A stretch of 41,619 nt of DNA from a virus. The DNA lies in the IMG/VR virus record IMGVR_UViG_3300030419_004698, positions 1 through 41,619 of that record; one strand, 5' to 3'. The notes below the pieces were generated by a model, which saw nothing but the letters and a program-made list of their open reading frames with translations, was not told where the DNA came from and made no database searches. The number at the start of each line of letters is the position of its first letter. The first letter of the stretch is position 1. Below, one piece after another: positions 13,274 to 20,849 of this stretch. A program made the translations under genes and the position numbers.

Positions 13274-13278
13274 AATGA
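12496..13278 (+). CDS. C5-cytosine DNA methyltransferase (Dcm-like, 260 aa)
   Basis: GTG start at 12496, sharing SD AGGG with an ATG two bases earlier. Motifs in order: I SLCSGYDGIQLGLR (about 10-23), IV GGFPCQPFSVAG with catalytic Cys83, VI VVFLENV (116-122), VIII GASHRRRRTFILA (157-169), and X AIGNGVVPAVAARAF (238-252). The target-recognition segment between VIII and IX/X is short (about 55 residues), so specificity is probably for a small site. Likely protects phage DNA from host restriction or marks it for regulation. No cognate restriction enzyme is seen. The ATGA overlap couples it to the next gene. Confidence 0.9.
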   Translation: MDTRTYNAISLCSGYDGIQLGLREVIHVRTVCYVENEVSVARILAARMEEGYLDKAPVWSDVKDFDPEPWCGKVDILFGGFPCQPFSVAGEKLGEDDPRNLWPDTARLIRGLGVSVVFLENVSGPEFLRYYYSRIRPELVEMDFKVEEGLFSAAEVGASHRRRRTFILAHSNAQRLQGDGWPWKKERPEGPPTVPLYPPGPKDKQGWTQLLSVLPEAQPSWCRTLDGPAPEMDIRLRAIGNGVVPAVAARAFRILAEKLK

Positions 13279-13484
13279 CAGATAAATGCGTGCATCACTA
13301 CATCCTCGAGGAACCTGGTGGAGTTAACTCTCTCGGGGTCTGCAAGAAATGCGGTGCGAAAAAGATTCACTCAAATGAACTCGGCAAAAAAGTCGTCGCA
13401 AGAGAGACTTCTGCTGGCTTCGTCCAAAGGGTCGTGGAATTTTCGTTGAATAACAGGGGAACGCTAAAGGAGAAGGATGATTAG
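13275..13484 (+). CDS. Small zinc-finger-like protein (69 aa)
   Basis: ATG 13275 overlaps the methyltransferase stop. The N-terminal CVHHYILEEPGGVNSLGVCKKCG has CxxH and CxxC pairs, a small zinc knuckle seen in many phage proteins of unknown role. The C-terminus is basic. It overlaps the next gene by 8 bases. Confidence 0.65.
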   Translation: MTDKCVHHYILEEPGGVNSLGVCKKCGAKKIHSNELGKKVVARETSAGFVQRVVEFSLNNRGTLKEKDD

Positions 13485-13692
13485 AACAAGTCCAAAATAT
13501 CGTCCTCAAATAGAACTGCTATTGGCAAGGCATTATCAAGGATGGAAAACATCAAAAATCCTAAATGAATTGGTAGAGAAATTCGATAAGCCAATTGGAC
13601 TCAGGCAAATACAGAGAATACGGAAGGATTGGGGTCGATACGAAACAATAGATACCCACCCATTAGCCAAACAGTTCAATTGGACAAAATAA
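13477..13692 (+). CDS. Small HTH-like protein (71 aa), last gene of the replication operon
   Basis: ATG 13477 with AAAGGAGAAGG directly upstream. The segment LLARHYQGWKTSKILNELVEKFDKPIGLRQIQRIRKDWG has the shape of a homeodomain/resolvase-type HTH with a basic recognition helix. Could bind DNA as a late regulator or terminase-like accessory. No specific family assigned. Confidence 0.55.
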   Translation: MIRTSPKYRPQIELLLARHYQGWKTSKILNELVEKFDKPIGLRQIQRIRKDWGRYETIDTHPLAKQFNWTK

Positions 13693-13802
13693 ATCGTCAG
13701 TTGAAAAAACCAAGACGACCTAGGACATAGGTCACTCTATTTAAAACGCTCTATGAGCCTCTGAGAGGGGTGCTAGTCACGGACTGAGTTGTTGATCCGT
13801 GC
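13693..13802. terminator. Convergent gap with short hairpins (weak terminators)
   Basis: The plus-strand replication operon and minus-strand late operon meet here. Hairpins: GACCTA (13717-13722)/TAGGTC (13728-13733), followed by ACTCTATTTAAAA; CACGGA (13778-13783)/TCCGTG (13796-13801); and the near-palindrome CCTCTGAGAGG between them. No long T-run is present, so the assignment as terminators is tentative. Confidence 0.35.
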
Positions 13803-13988
13803 CTACGCTGCTTTCTTTGCGGTCTGAATTGACTTGACGAGCGCCCAGAACCTCGACATCAATTTGCTTCTTTCCTTCTGGGAAATTGAAAAGTCATCTC
13901 TCATCGATAATTCGATCTCTTGTATCAGGTCCACGGCAAGAGGCAAACTGTCCTTGTACTGCATCGCTAACTTAATTGCTGCAAACAT
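13803..13988 (-). CDS. Small hypothetical protein (61 aa), end of late operon
   Basis: ATG at 13988 with AAGGAGTTTTT upstream. MFAAIKLAMQYKDSLPLAVDLIQEIELSMRDD...: helical, amphipathic, with a basic C-terminus. No true membrane segment. Last gene of the late transcript, next to the putative lysis genes. Confidence 0.55.
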   Translation of the reverse strand: MFAAIKLAMQYKDSLPLAVDLIQEIELSMRDDFSISQKERSKLMSRFWALVKSIQTAKKAA

Positions 13989-13997
13989 AAAAACTCC

Positions 13998-14174
13998 TTA
14001 TTCGTTTTCCAATACTTTTAGACTGACCCCGCCTAAAAAGCCGAAGAGGCCACCGATAATTGCGGTGATGATCTCTATGGCTTCTAGCTGAAGTCCAATC
14101 CATAAACCTAGGCAACTGAATATCGTGGCACATACAATGCCGAGAGCTATCTGTGGTCTAAATCTTCCCATCAT
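13998..14174 (-). CDS. Two-segment small membrane protein (58 aa), holin candidate
   Basis: Start at ATG 14174, which overlaps the stop of the preceding small gene (ATGA); the longer in-frame start at 14279 would place a polar extension over that gene and is rejected. Two hydrophobic helices (IALGIVCATIFSCLGLWIGL and IITAIIGGLFGFLGGVSL) separated by a short acidic turn, with a basic N-terminus. Size and topology fit a class II holin, though any small inner-membrane protein is possible. Confidence 0.6.
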   Translation of the reverse strand: MMGRFRPQIALGIVCATIFSCLGLWIGLQLEAIEIITAIIGGLFGFLGGVSLKVLENE

Positions 14175-14305
14175 GCCTTCTTTTTTCCGTGGTATATTTG
14201 CCGATGGTCCAATAGCGCCTTGGTAAGAGCTATGGACACCTCGGTCATCTTTGTATTCTTCTCCTGATTTTTGAGCCATTTGCAGGTATCACATTCCCTT
14301 GTCAT
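14171..14305 (-). CDS. Small CxxC protein (44 aa)
   Basis: ATG 14305 lies in a TAATG overlap with the 453-aa gene, and the stop overlaps the next gene's ATG. MTRECDTCKWLKNQEKNTKM, then a helix and a basic tail (HGKKKA). The CxxC pair could bind metal with a partner. Both overlaps support this frame over the competing longer one. Confidence 0.6.
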   Translation of the reverse strand: MTRECDTCKWLKNQEKNTKMTEVSIALTKALLDHRQIYHGKKKA

Positions 14306-15666
14306 TATGGATTAGCTTCCTCTATCGTTGGCTCTGACATAATCAATTCTACGTTGTCAGTTACAGTCCAGTTACTTCCGAGTACAGTATTAAGAATCTG
14401 GAACTCCTTGGTAAGCAAACTACTATCGTGACCAACCTCGTTCTCAATAATCTTTAATACTCCTATGTCCAAATTTTTAAATTGGCAGGAGCTTCCTTTG
14501 GAATATACGTTGCTTAACGTAAGTGAGCCTATATCTCCGTCTACCCCAGAATTAGGAGCTACTATAAGCACCCTATCGTAGGTACCTCCACTAGTCACCA
14601 TAGCTTCAGCCTGATGATGCCCTCCCATAGCTGTTCTACGCGGGGCATTTCCTGGTTGTTGGTATATAGATAACCCATCGGCTACATTATATTCAACCTG
14701 TATTGTATGAGCGTCAATATCGGAGAACGACATACTCTTACAGCGACTACGTTCCACCGTTAAGGTGCCTATGTTTAACCTGGTGGCTACCTGTGCAGGA
14801 GTGTCACCCTGTGCTGCTATTGCAGGGATACCAGTAACGAGTATCGCAGGACACTTGGCGTTACCAGACTTGGCAGGATCAGTAGCATCACAGGCAGAAG
14901 GAATTACAGACCCATCGTTGTTGCCTGTACCACCTTTATATATTTCACCTACCGATACGTTCTCAAGTGTAATTGCTCTGACTGGAATATTTCCCAGATT
15001 GATAGCTAACGTATTGTCTCTGTCATCAAATGAAGTAGGGATATCAGAAGGTGCCAGATACACTCCTGAGTCTCCGTTTGAGAATGAGCGTTCGGCAAGC
15101 ACAGTCTCATTCACGACCACCCCTGTCCCGGCCGTACTGGTCACCGCTAATATTCCCACGGCAGCCTGTGGACTTAGGCCACAAGCACGCAATAAGCTAT
15201 AGGGGGATTTAAGTACGTTGAAAGTTCTACGCCACTTGGCACTCTCACCATTTAAATATTCAATCTTTGCAAATACCCAGTCTCTCCAGACACATACCCT
15301 TCTGTATGCTGCAACCATCTTTGAAGGGAAGGACCGTATACCTCTGCGTACCTCGGGCTGAAGTATGCCAAGCACAAATAGTCCGACCGATACTGAAACC
15401 GTATACAACATATAGTTGTTTAGCGTTCCAATGATTCCATCGATGTATGCAAGAGCCGGGTGAATCCAGCACCCTGTGGTAATGATGTAGTTAAAGCAGT
15501 CGGGGGAATTTGCCATAATGTAAGCAATAGGGTTGTAAAAAGAAATTGCAAGTCCAACGGCACCGGAGAGGATAAGAAAGAAAGTAAGCAGATATTGAAG
15601 CGGGGTTCTCGGATCAGGCACCTTAACGTCAGGTGGCTTAAAGTCAGGGAACTTTATTTTATTCAT
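14305..15666 (-). CDS. Membrane-anchored protein with large ectodomain (453 aa)
   Basis: ATG 15666 with AGGAGATGATGTC. A proline/lysine-rich N-terminus (FPDFKPPDVKVPDPRTP) precedes a hydrophobic helix (YLLTFFLILSGAVGLAISF), a loop with Cys, and two further helices (LYTVSVSVGLFVLGIL; about residues 90-105; and a weaker AAVGILAVTSTAGTGVVV, about 170). Residues 190-453 are a polar, beta-rich domain with paired cysteines. I do not recognise the family. Location among small membrane proteins suggests a role in lysis or envelope modification; a virion protein is possible. Confidence 0.6.
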   Translation of the reverse strand: MNKIKFPDFKPPDVKVPDPRTPLQYLLTFFLILSGAVGLAISFYNPIAYIMANSPDCFNYIITTGCWIHPALAYIDGIIGTLNNYMLYTVSVSVGLFVLGILQPEVRRGIRSFPSKMVAAYRRVCVWRDWVFAKIEYLNGESAKWRRTFNVLKSPYSLLRACGLSPQAAVGILAVTSTAGTGVVVNETVLAERSFSNGDSGVYLAPSDIPTSFDDRDNTLAINLGNIPVRAITLENVSVGEIYKGGTGNNDGSVIPSACDATDPAKSGNAKCPAILVTGIPAIAAQGDTPAQVATRLNIGTLTVERSRCKSMSFSDIDAHTIQVEYNVADGLSIYQQPGNAPRRTAMGGHHQAEAMVTSGGTYDRVLIVAPNSGVDGDIGSLTLSNVYSKGSSCQFKNLDIGVLKIIENEVGHDSSLLTKEFQILNTVLGSNWTVTDNVELIMSEPTIEEANP

Positions 15667-15681
15667 GACATCATCTCCTCT

Positions 15682-15897
15682 TCAGTATCCGTACTTATCC
15701 AGAATTTTCCATGCGATATAAGCGCCGACACTCACTCCAAGGCCAGCTAGAATTCCGCCTGCCCACCACGTCTTTTTCTCTATTCCCTTTTGCACTGCTT
15801 CTAATCTCCTTGTCTGCGCTCTTAGGTCATCGACCAAATTTTTCAACCTGATTATTTCGGTCGTCATCCATTCACGACCGTCTTTATTTGAAGACAT
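15682..15897 (-). CDS. Coiled coil plus C-terminal membrane helix (71 aa), XhlA-like
   Basis: Start ATG 15897. Residues 10-42 form a heptad-rich coil (EIIRLKNLVDDLRAQTRRLEAV), followed by a basic stretch and a membrane helix (WWAGGILAGLGVSVGAYIAW, about 45-64). This is the arrangement of XhlA-type haemolysin/holin-associated proteins. Probably part of the lysis cassette. Confidence 0.6.
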   Translation of the reverse strand: MSSNKDGREWMTTEIIRLKNLVDDLRAQTRRLEAVQKGIEKKTWWAGGILAGLGVSVGAYIAWKILDKYGY

Positions 15898-15907
15898 TTG
15901 CTTCTAT

Positions 15908-16234
15908 CTAGGAACTACCCGGAGCAACTATCTTCGCCTGCCGCCTTCTCTTTACATTGAGAAGTGCGCTCTTTCTATGGGGATCAAAGCCTCCGATCCC
16001 TGAATTCATATAATCACTGAACGAGGACTTGCCCTTGCCAACTCCCTGCTCTCTCCAGTCTGCCGCCCATTTCCTCATGTGGTTGTTCACAATTTTCATG
16101 ACGGTTTCGGGGTTGTCGTGACGCGCAAGCATTTCGTTCATTGCCGTCGTAATTTTGGCCAGAGATTGCTCCTGCTGCTTATCGTCCTTGACGAGCTGCG
16201 CTAGGGGCATTCGCCCTTCTTTCATAACAGCCAT
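15908..16234 (-). CDS. Hypothetical late protein (108 aa)
   Basis: ATG 16234 overlaps the stop of the upstream small gene (TAATG); SD AAGGAGGAAAAAG. Helical and polar (MPLAQLVKDDKQQEQSLAKITT), then a basic C-terminus (RKSALLNVKRRRQAK). A glycine/serine segment (GKGKSSFSDYMNSGIGGFDP) lies between. No family recognised; could be a virion or lysis accessory. Confidence 0.55.
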   Translation of the reverse strand: MAVMKEGRMPLAQLVKDDKQQEQSLAKITTAMNEMLARHDNPETVMKIVNNHMRKWAADWREQGVGKGKSSFSDYMNSGIGGFDPHRKSALLNVKRRRQAKIVAPGSS

Positions 16235-16368
16235 TACTTTTTCCTCCTTGCCTGACTTGCTTTAATAGCACGCTCCTGCCTTCTGGCCTGAGCTTTCGTC
16301 TTGTGAGTTCCAAGTACCTTGCCTCTGCCCGATACGAGGACCATCTTGTTACCTCTCTTAACTATCAT
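16234..16368 (-). CDS. Small basic protein (44 aa)
   Basis: Start ATG 16368 overlaps the tail-protein stop (ATGA) and the stop overlaps the next ATG (TAATG). MIVKRGNKMVLVSGRGKVLG, then THKTKAQARRQERAIK: the VVS..GK.LGTHKTKAQA pattern is common in tiny phage structural-region proteins. Strongly basic; role unknown. Confidence 0.65.
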   Translation of the reverse strand: MIVKRGNKMVLVSGRGKVLGTHKTKAQARRQERAIKASQARRKK

Positions 16369-19037
16369 GAAGCCACCTTCTCAACGAGAACGCAGTTGAA
16401 TGTTCCCGTCCTTTCCGCCAGAGCATTCGGCGCACCGGCTGCGTCCCATGAATTAACACCAAAACTAAAGCCCGATCTTTCACGATCAAGCGTTACGTAC
16501 TTTGATACGGATCCAAACTTGAACTGGGTCTGAATTACACTCTCAACGAGTGACTCTATGTTGGAGATAACCGTCTCGATACTCTGTCCTGTATCCTCTG
16601 CCGTCTGCTCGATATCGATAGTCATCTGGTGTTCGTATAGAATGCCCGGCACCACGGCACCCTCGATAATGATGTCCTTTATCTTGGGGGTGTTTGTATT
16701 GGTTGAATCGTTCCGGTTGAGCTTTAGCATTATTCCGATATCTTTTGCGCTAACGCCAGCTCCCGATGCGAAATCTATTTTGCTCACAGATGATGTGAAA
16801 TCACCTAGGTCTACATCATCCCTGTCACCCCCATTAATCCCGTAGTGAAATTCAACTGTCTCATGTGATGCAGTCAGATCGTCTGCTGACAGATGAGCCG
16901 TAAGGAAATTCTTACTATTATGTGGCATACCAAGGTCGTAGTAGGGAAGCTCGATAAACTGACCATCTGCTGCACGTTTGATAGATACGCCTGATCTTGG
17001 GTTAACTAAGGGTTGTTCCAGAAACTCTGCATCACAGGTATTTGTACCTGTTCTCATAGAGAAGTGAAGCCTTGGAACGCCGTCATCACCGGAGCCAACA
17101 TCTATCCAGTCTATTGGCTGATCGGCAGTTGTGTTCTTATACATATGGTGCCAGCCCTTACCATTCCAGGCTAAAATTCTGGCATTTCTGTTCGCAGCTC
17201 CACCGCCGAGCGATATAAATAACTGGTCTCCTGAGCTTTTCATCCACCTCACGGGGCCAAGCATGTCGGATGGAACCCCGTCTCCATATGAAAGGCCGAA
17301 GCCCGATTCTATTATTCTTGAATTACCCTGAACGGTCATCTTGTAGATTGGAGCAGGGCTGTCATTATCAACGCCCTGTGCAAACCACAGACTACCTTCA
17401 TGAACTGTCATCCTTCTTCCGTTATGATCGCTTCCAGTCATGGGAAGGATTAATTGGTAAGTCCATGTTGATGGAGCGGTATCAATCTCATAGATACCTT
17501 CATGGGTAGCAAGGTAAAGTTTCTCTTCAGAGTCAATTCCCGGGTAAGTTGCCAGACCCTGTGGGCCATTACTTGATCGAATACTTATTTCCGCTGCCCA
17601 TACAACCCCTCCGTCAGTTGACGACACAAAATCAATTGTCCCATCATCTTCGTCCCACACTGCTGCTACGAGTTCTCCACCAACACTTCCAAACAAACCC
17701 GCATCAAACGGATCGGTAGTACCAAAATCAGCAGCCTTGTCGCTTGCCAGTTTGCCTTTTGCGATTATGGTACTTGATTCAGACCAACTTGCACCATCAG
17801 ATGACGTATAAGTTCGGTGGTCATCTCCCTGTACAACCATTGCAACAAGTCCCGCTGTGCTTGTTGTTATATCTACTGGGGTTACCGGATCTATTGCAAA
17901 AGCTGCCGCAGCAGAAAGGAAATCACCAGATATACTTGATGCCAGGGTATGGCTCATTGTTGTTGTCGTGCCTGTTGCAATCCTATAGGATGACTTATGG
18001 CTACGAGTGATACCTGTCCCTGTAGCAGCCATGCCTGATTGCTGTCCAGTGCCACTTGAAGATACTGCAATATTGTCATCACCTGCAAAGCCGTCGACAA
18101 CAAAATCACCGGCAGCAGTAGATACCGCATTAGATATAGTTGTACCGCTTGAATCTACTGAATTCGCAGTAGCCAGGCTTAGAGTGCCAGTATTAACTCC
18201 TCTAATATGGTAGGCTACAGCACTGATTTCATCGACAGCAGACCCGCTAACACTATTTAAACGACAGAAGAAGTAGTTGTCAGACCCTGAAGAAGCAGTT
18301 GGGTTTACTTTGTAAAATATACCCACTCCAGTATCAGCGTTATAAACATTTACCGCAGCATCCATAGATGTCCCGCCGCTACCGTTGGATGCAGCATTAT
18401 ATGCCATTCCAGTAATAGCATTTCCAATATTTGCGCCATCGGTATAAGTAACCACAACTACTAATAGATCAGTATTAGCCGTTACATTTACAACTGCTGC
18501 ATATTCGGTTTCATCTTCACCTGCTGCCATTGATGTCACAGTAGCAGATTGTGACAGGTACCCACCGTTTTCCCATGCGTCGGTTGAAGCTCCTGTAAAA
18601 AGCCTGTTAACCGCTCCTCTATTCGTTGCACCAGACCCACCAGCATCTGATCCAATGGTTTGACTCCATAGTGAATGCAATTCACCTTTATATGAAGCTG
18701 AACATTTAACTACATTAAGTCCTGACTGAGTGGCATTCTCAGCAAGGATCGGCAGATAAATCCTGTCCATCCATCTCGTATCACACGTTGAGTTAAAGAA
18801 CCTTCTGTATTCCTTGGGGTCAAAAGCAACGTCCGAATTTATCCTTGCCCTGCCAAACCCGTATGCAAGGTTCGGAACAACAAAAGATTCGTATGCAGCT
18901 ACGTCCTCCGGCCTCGTTCTTCCTGTATCCCTGATCGGCTGAACAAACTGCTGAACGGGGCGCGTGCTTACTTTCGTACCATCGCCACCGGGTACAAGGC
19001 TGTACTGCTTGGAGTTTATCTCGACATCGAGACTCAT
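16365..19037 (-). CDS. Large tail/receptor-binding protein with beta-propeller-like domain (890 aa)
   Basis: Start at 19037, immediately after the connector-like gene. Residues 1-125 look like an attachment domain. Residues 130-390 are Gly/Ser/Thr-rich beta sandwich (lectin-like). Residues 390-650 have repeats reminiscent of sialidase/BNR blades (YTSSDGASWSES, FVSSTDGGVVWAAE, LYLATHEGIYEID). The C-terminal 240 residues are beta-rich, ending in a helix-containing cap. Most likely a tail spike or adhesin contacting host surface sugars. Confidence 0.65.
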   Translation of the reverse strand: MSLDVEINSKQYSLVPGGDGTKVSTRPVQQFVQPIRDTGRTRPEDVAAYESFVVPNLAYGFGRARINSDVAFDPKEYRRFFNSTCDTRWMDRIYLPILAENATQSGLNVVKCSASYKGELHSLWSQTIGSDAGGSGATNRGAVNRLFTGASTDAWENGGYLSQSATVTSMAAGEDETEYAAVVNVTANTDLLVVVVTYTDGANIGNAITGMAYNAASNGSGGTSMDAAVNVYNADTGVGIFYKVNPTASSGSDNYFFCRLNSVSGSAVDEISAVAYHIRGVNTGTLSLATANSVDSSGTTISNAVSTAAGDFVVDGFAGDDNIAVSSSGTGQQSGMAATGTGITRSHKSSYRIATGTTTTMSHTLASSISGDFLSAAAAFAIDPVTPVDITTSTAGLVAMVVQGDDHRTYTSSDGASWSESSTIIAKGKLASDKAADFGTTDPFDAGLFGSVGGELVAAVWDEDDGTIDFVSSTDGGVVWAAEISIRSSNGPQGLATYPGIDSEEKLYLATHEGIYEIDTAPSTWTYQLILPMTGSDHNGRRMTVHEGSLWFAQGVDNDSPAPIYKMTVQGNSRIIESGFGLSYGDGVPSDMLGPVRWMKSSGDQLFISLGGGAANRNARILAWNGKGWHHMYKNTTADQPIDWIDVGSGDDGVPRLHFSMRTGTNTCDAEFLEQPLVNPRSGVSIKRAADGQFIELPYYDLGMPHNSKNFLTAHLSADDLTASHETVEFHYGINGGDRDDVDLGDFTSSVSKIDFASGAGVSAKDIGIMLKLNRNDSTNTNTPKIKDIIIEGAVVPGILYEHQMTIDIEQTAEDTGQSIETVISNIESLVESVIQTQFKFGSVSKYVTLDRERSGFSFGVNSWDAAGAPNALAERTGTFNCVLVEKVAS

Positions 19038-20390
19038 CTAGAACACCATTCTTGGAACTGCAACTGGGGGAGTCTTTATCTTTACAAGATCACCCTCAAC
19101 AGCCCGCACATAGCTTGCCTCAAACTGCCTTGCCATCTCGGTCCAGTTGGAGTCGGGATTTCCCGCAGCCATCCTCAGACACAGGAGCTGTCTTGTCTTG
19201 TCGTAGACCGGATGTAGTAATTCGCCGTCAATTTCCACCGTGCCAGCATCAGTCGATGCCGCAGTCAGAAGGTCTCTTCCGACAATCCTAATCCTGTATT
19301 TATCGGGTAGGGTTTCCTGGAATCGTATAACCCCGCCATTGGATGCACCCTCTGCCGGTGGAACATGATCCCAGTTCCGAAGTTCGTTATACGGAACATC
19401 GATCATCTCGCTCTGGCCGAGAGTCATCCATATCTCATCGATATAGGCAGCCATAGCAGCAGTAGAACCATCTGTAGTCGTACTTAATCCAACAACGGCT
19501 GTAGTAGCATTGTAGGCAAGAGTTGCGCTTGCCTTCATCAGTTCCCATCCAGTTCCACCATGATAGGAACCAACTTCTGCTCCAATATAAAGTTTCAATC
19601 TTCCTGATATATTGGAATATACCCATGCAGACAGGTTAACTTCCTGACCTTCAGTAGGTAATGTCGTATAAGACGATGATGCAGGAGTAAAAGTTTGTAA
19701 AAGTGTTACTGTAGTATTTGCAGGGACATGTAATCTTCCTGAATTATTTCCATGAAGAACTGCATAGTTTTCTGGATTGGTTGTCTGTGCTTCCTTATTG
19801 AAAGTTGCCCCTGATCCGGCAAGTGTCCAGTTGTTCTGTGAACCTGGAGTTAATTGATCTGCGTCCCAGTCCTCAAAGTCCCCATTTAATAAAAGGTTAT
19901 CGCCCGAATCTGCGTTCCTTCTGTTGCCACGATATACGCGGTCAACTCTCCTGATAGTGGAGGGTAAGGTATAGGTGTGCTGGTTGAGGCCCGTTACGAT
20001 GGTCTCGATATCTCTTACCATCGATATATCTGGAAATACTAATTCCCTCGCCTCGTTGTAGGCATCTTTAACATCATCGGGATGAAAGGTGGAAAGCTCA
20101 AAGTTAATGCTTCCACTTTCGTTATCGCCCCAGTTGGCACCGCCGCCTGTGATAGTTCCAGAGGATTGCGCATAATCGGTTACCCTTCTGATATCTCCAG
20201 AATTAGTTCCCGATGTCAGGTGAACGTACCACCTGTTATTGAAATAGTCGTCTACTGGAAAGCGCTTGGTTAACTTTGTATCGAGGACGTTTACGTTTCC
20301 GTCTGAGATGTTCGTCGTTGTAGAGCCGGTGATAAGACCAAGAGGTCTGAGTATATCCTGGCGCATCGTAGACCATGCAGTTGTCGGCAT
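19038..20390 (-). CDS. Neck/tail connector-like protein with inserted carbohydrate-binding-like domain (450 aa)
   Basis: ATG 20390. The outer parts (DDYFNNRWYVHLTSGTNSG, DVKDAYNEARELVFPDI, and after residue 330 VIRFQETLPDKYRIRIVGRD, LCLRMAAGNPDSNW) resemble phage head-tail connector or tail-tubular proteins. Between about 165 and 330 lies a separate beta sandwich beginning LLLNGDFEDWD and containing VNLSAWVYSNISGRLKLYIG, a CBM4/9-like signature. An inserted lectin-like jelly roll would decorate the neck. Assignment is by pattern only. Confidence 0.6.
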   Translation of the reverse strand: MPTTAWSTMRQDILRPLGLITGSTTTNISDGNVNVLDTKLTKRFPVDDYFNNRWYVHLTSGTNSGDIRRVTDYAQSSGTITGGGANWGDNESGSINFELSTFHPDDVKDAYNEARELVFPDISMVRDIETIVTGLNQHTYTLPSTIRRVDRVYRGNRRNADSGDNLLLNGDFEDWDADQLTPGSQNNWTLAGSGATFNKEAQTTNPENYAVLHGNNSGRLHVPANTTVTLLQTFTPASSSYTTLPTEGQEVNLSAWVYSNISGRLKLYIGAEVGSYHGGTGWELMKASATLAYNATTAVVGLSTTTDGSTAAMAAYIDEIWMTLGQSEMIDVPYNELRNWDHVPPAEGASNGGVIRFQETLPDKYRIRIVGRDLLTAASTDAGTVEIDGELLHPVYDKTRQLLCLRMAAGNPDSNWTEMARQFEASYVRAVEGDLVKIKTPPVAVPRMVF

Positions 20391-20391
20391 A

Positions 20392-20571
20392 TTACACCCC
20401 TGCTTTTACTTTCTTCATACCCTTTAAATTGTTCTTGGCCATCTCTAGGTTCTGGTCCCGCAGCTCTTTAATCATCCTTTCCTGTGCGATTATGATTGCC
20501 TCTCGCTTGGCCTCGGGCATCCTTAAAAAGAGTTCTGCTATGTCCTGATCTTTGAGCTGTATGTCGTCCAT
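20392..20571 (-). CDS. Small helical hypothetical protein (59 aa)
   Basis: ATG 20571 in a TAATG overlap with the 92-aa gene. MDDIQLKDQDIAELFLRMPE, then a charged helix (AIIIAQERMIKELRDQNLEM) and a Lys-rich C-terminus. Heptad-like spacing suggests a coiled coil. Function unknown; probably a minor structural protein. Confidence 0.6.
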   Translation of the reverse strand: MDDIQLKDQDIAELFLRMPEAKREAIIIAQERMIKELRDQNLEMAKNNLKGMKKVKAGV

Positions 20572-20849
20572 TACGATATTCCTTTATAACTACACCATTC
20601 GTTAGCCATTGCAGTCTTCTCTGCATCTGTAGCTTTTGGAGTATGGGAACTTGGGTCAGCTGGTAAATCAAGCGATTTAACATATTCTATAAATTCTGAC
20701 TTTGTTAGCACTGTTCCACCACTTGTTCCTATTCCAATAGCAAAATCATTCGCTACGTCATGGAAGTAATTTCCATCCGTTACACCAGAAGGAACAGGCG
20801 CTCTACCTGTTGCTGTATTCAATACTGTCGAATATTTAATGATAGCCAT
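20571..20849 (-). CDS. Hypothetical protein (92 aa)
   Basis: ATG 20849, overlapping the previous gene's stop region by one base. MAIIKYSTVLNTATGRAPVP, then GGTVLTKSEFIEYVKSLDLP and a helical end (AEKTAMANEWCSY). Neither membrane nor known domain. Sits in the fibre region; likely small structural or assembly protein. Confidence 0.55.
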   Translation of the reverse strand: MAIIKYSTVLNTATGRAPVPSGVTDGNYFHDVANDFAIGIGTSGGTVLTKSEFIEYVKSLDLPADPSSHTPKATDAEKTAMANEWCSYKGIS

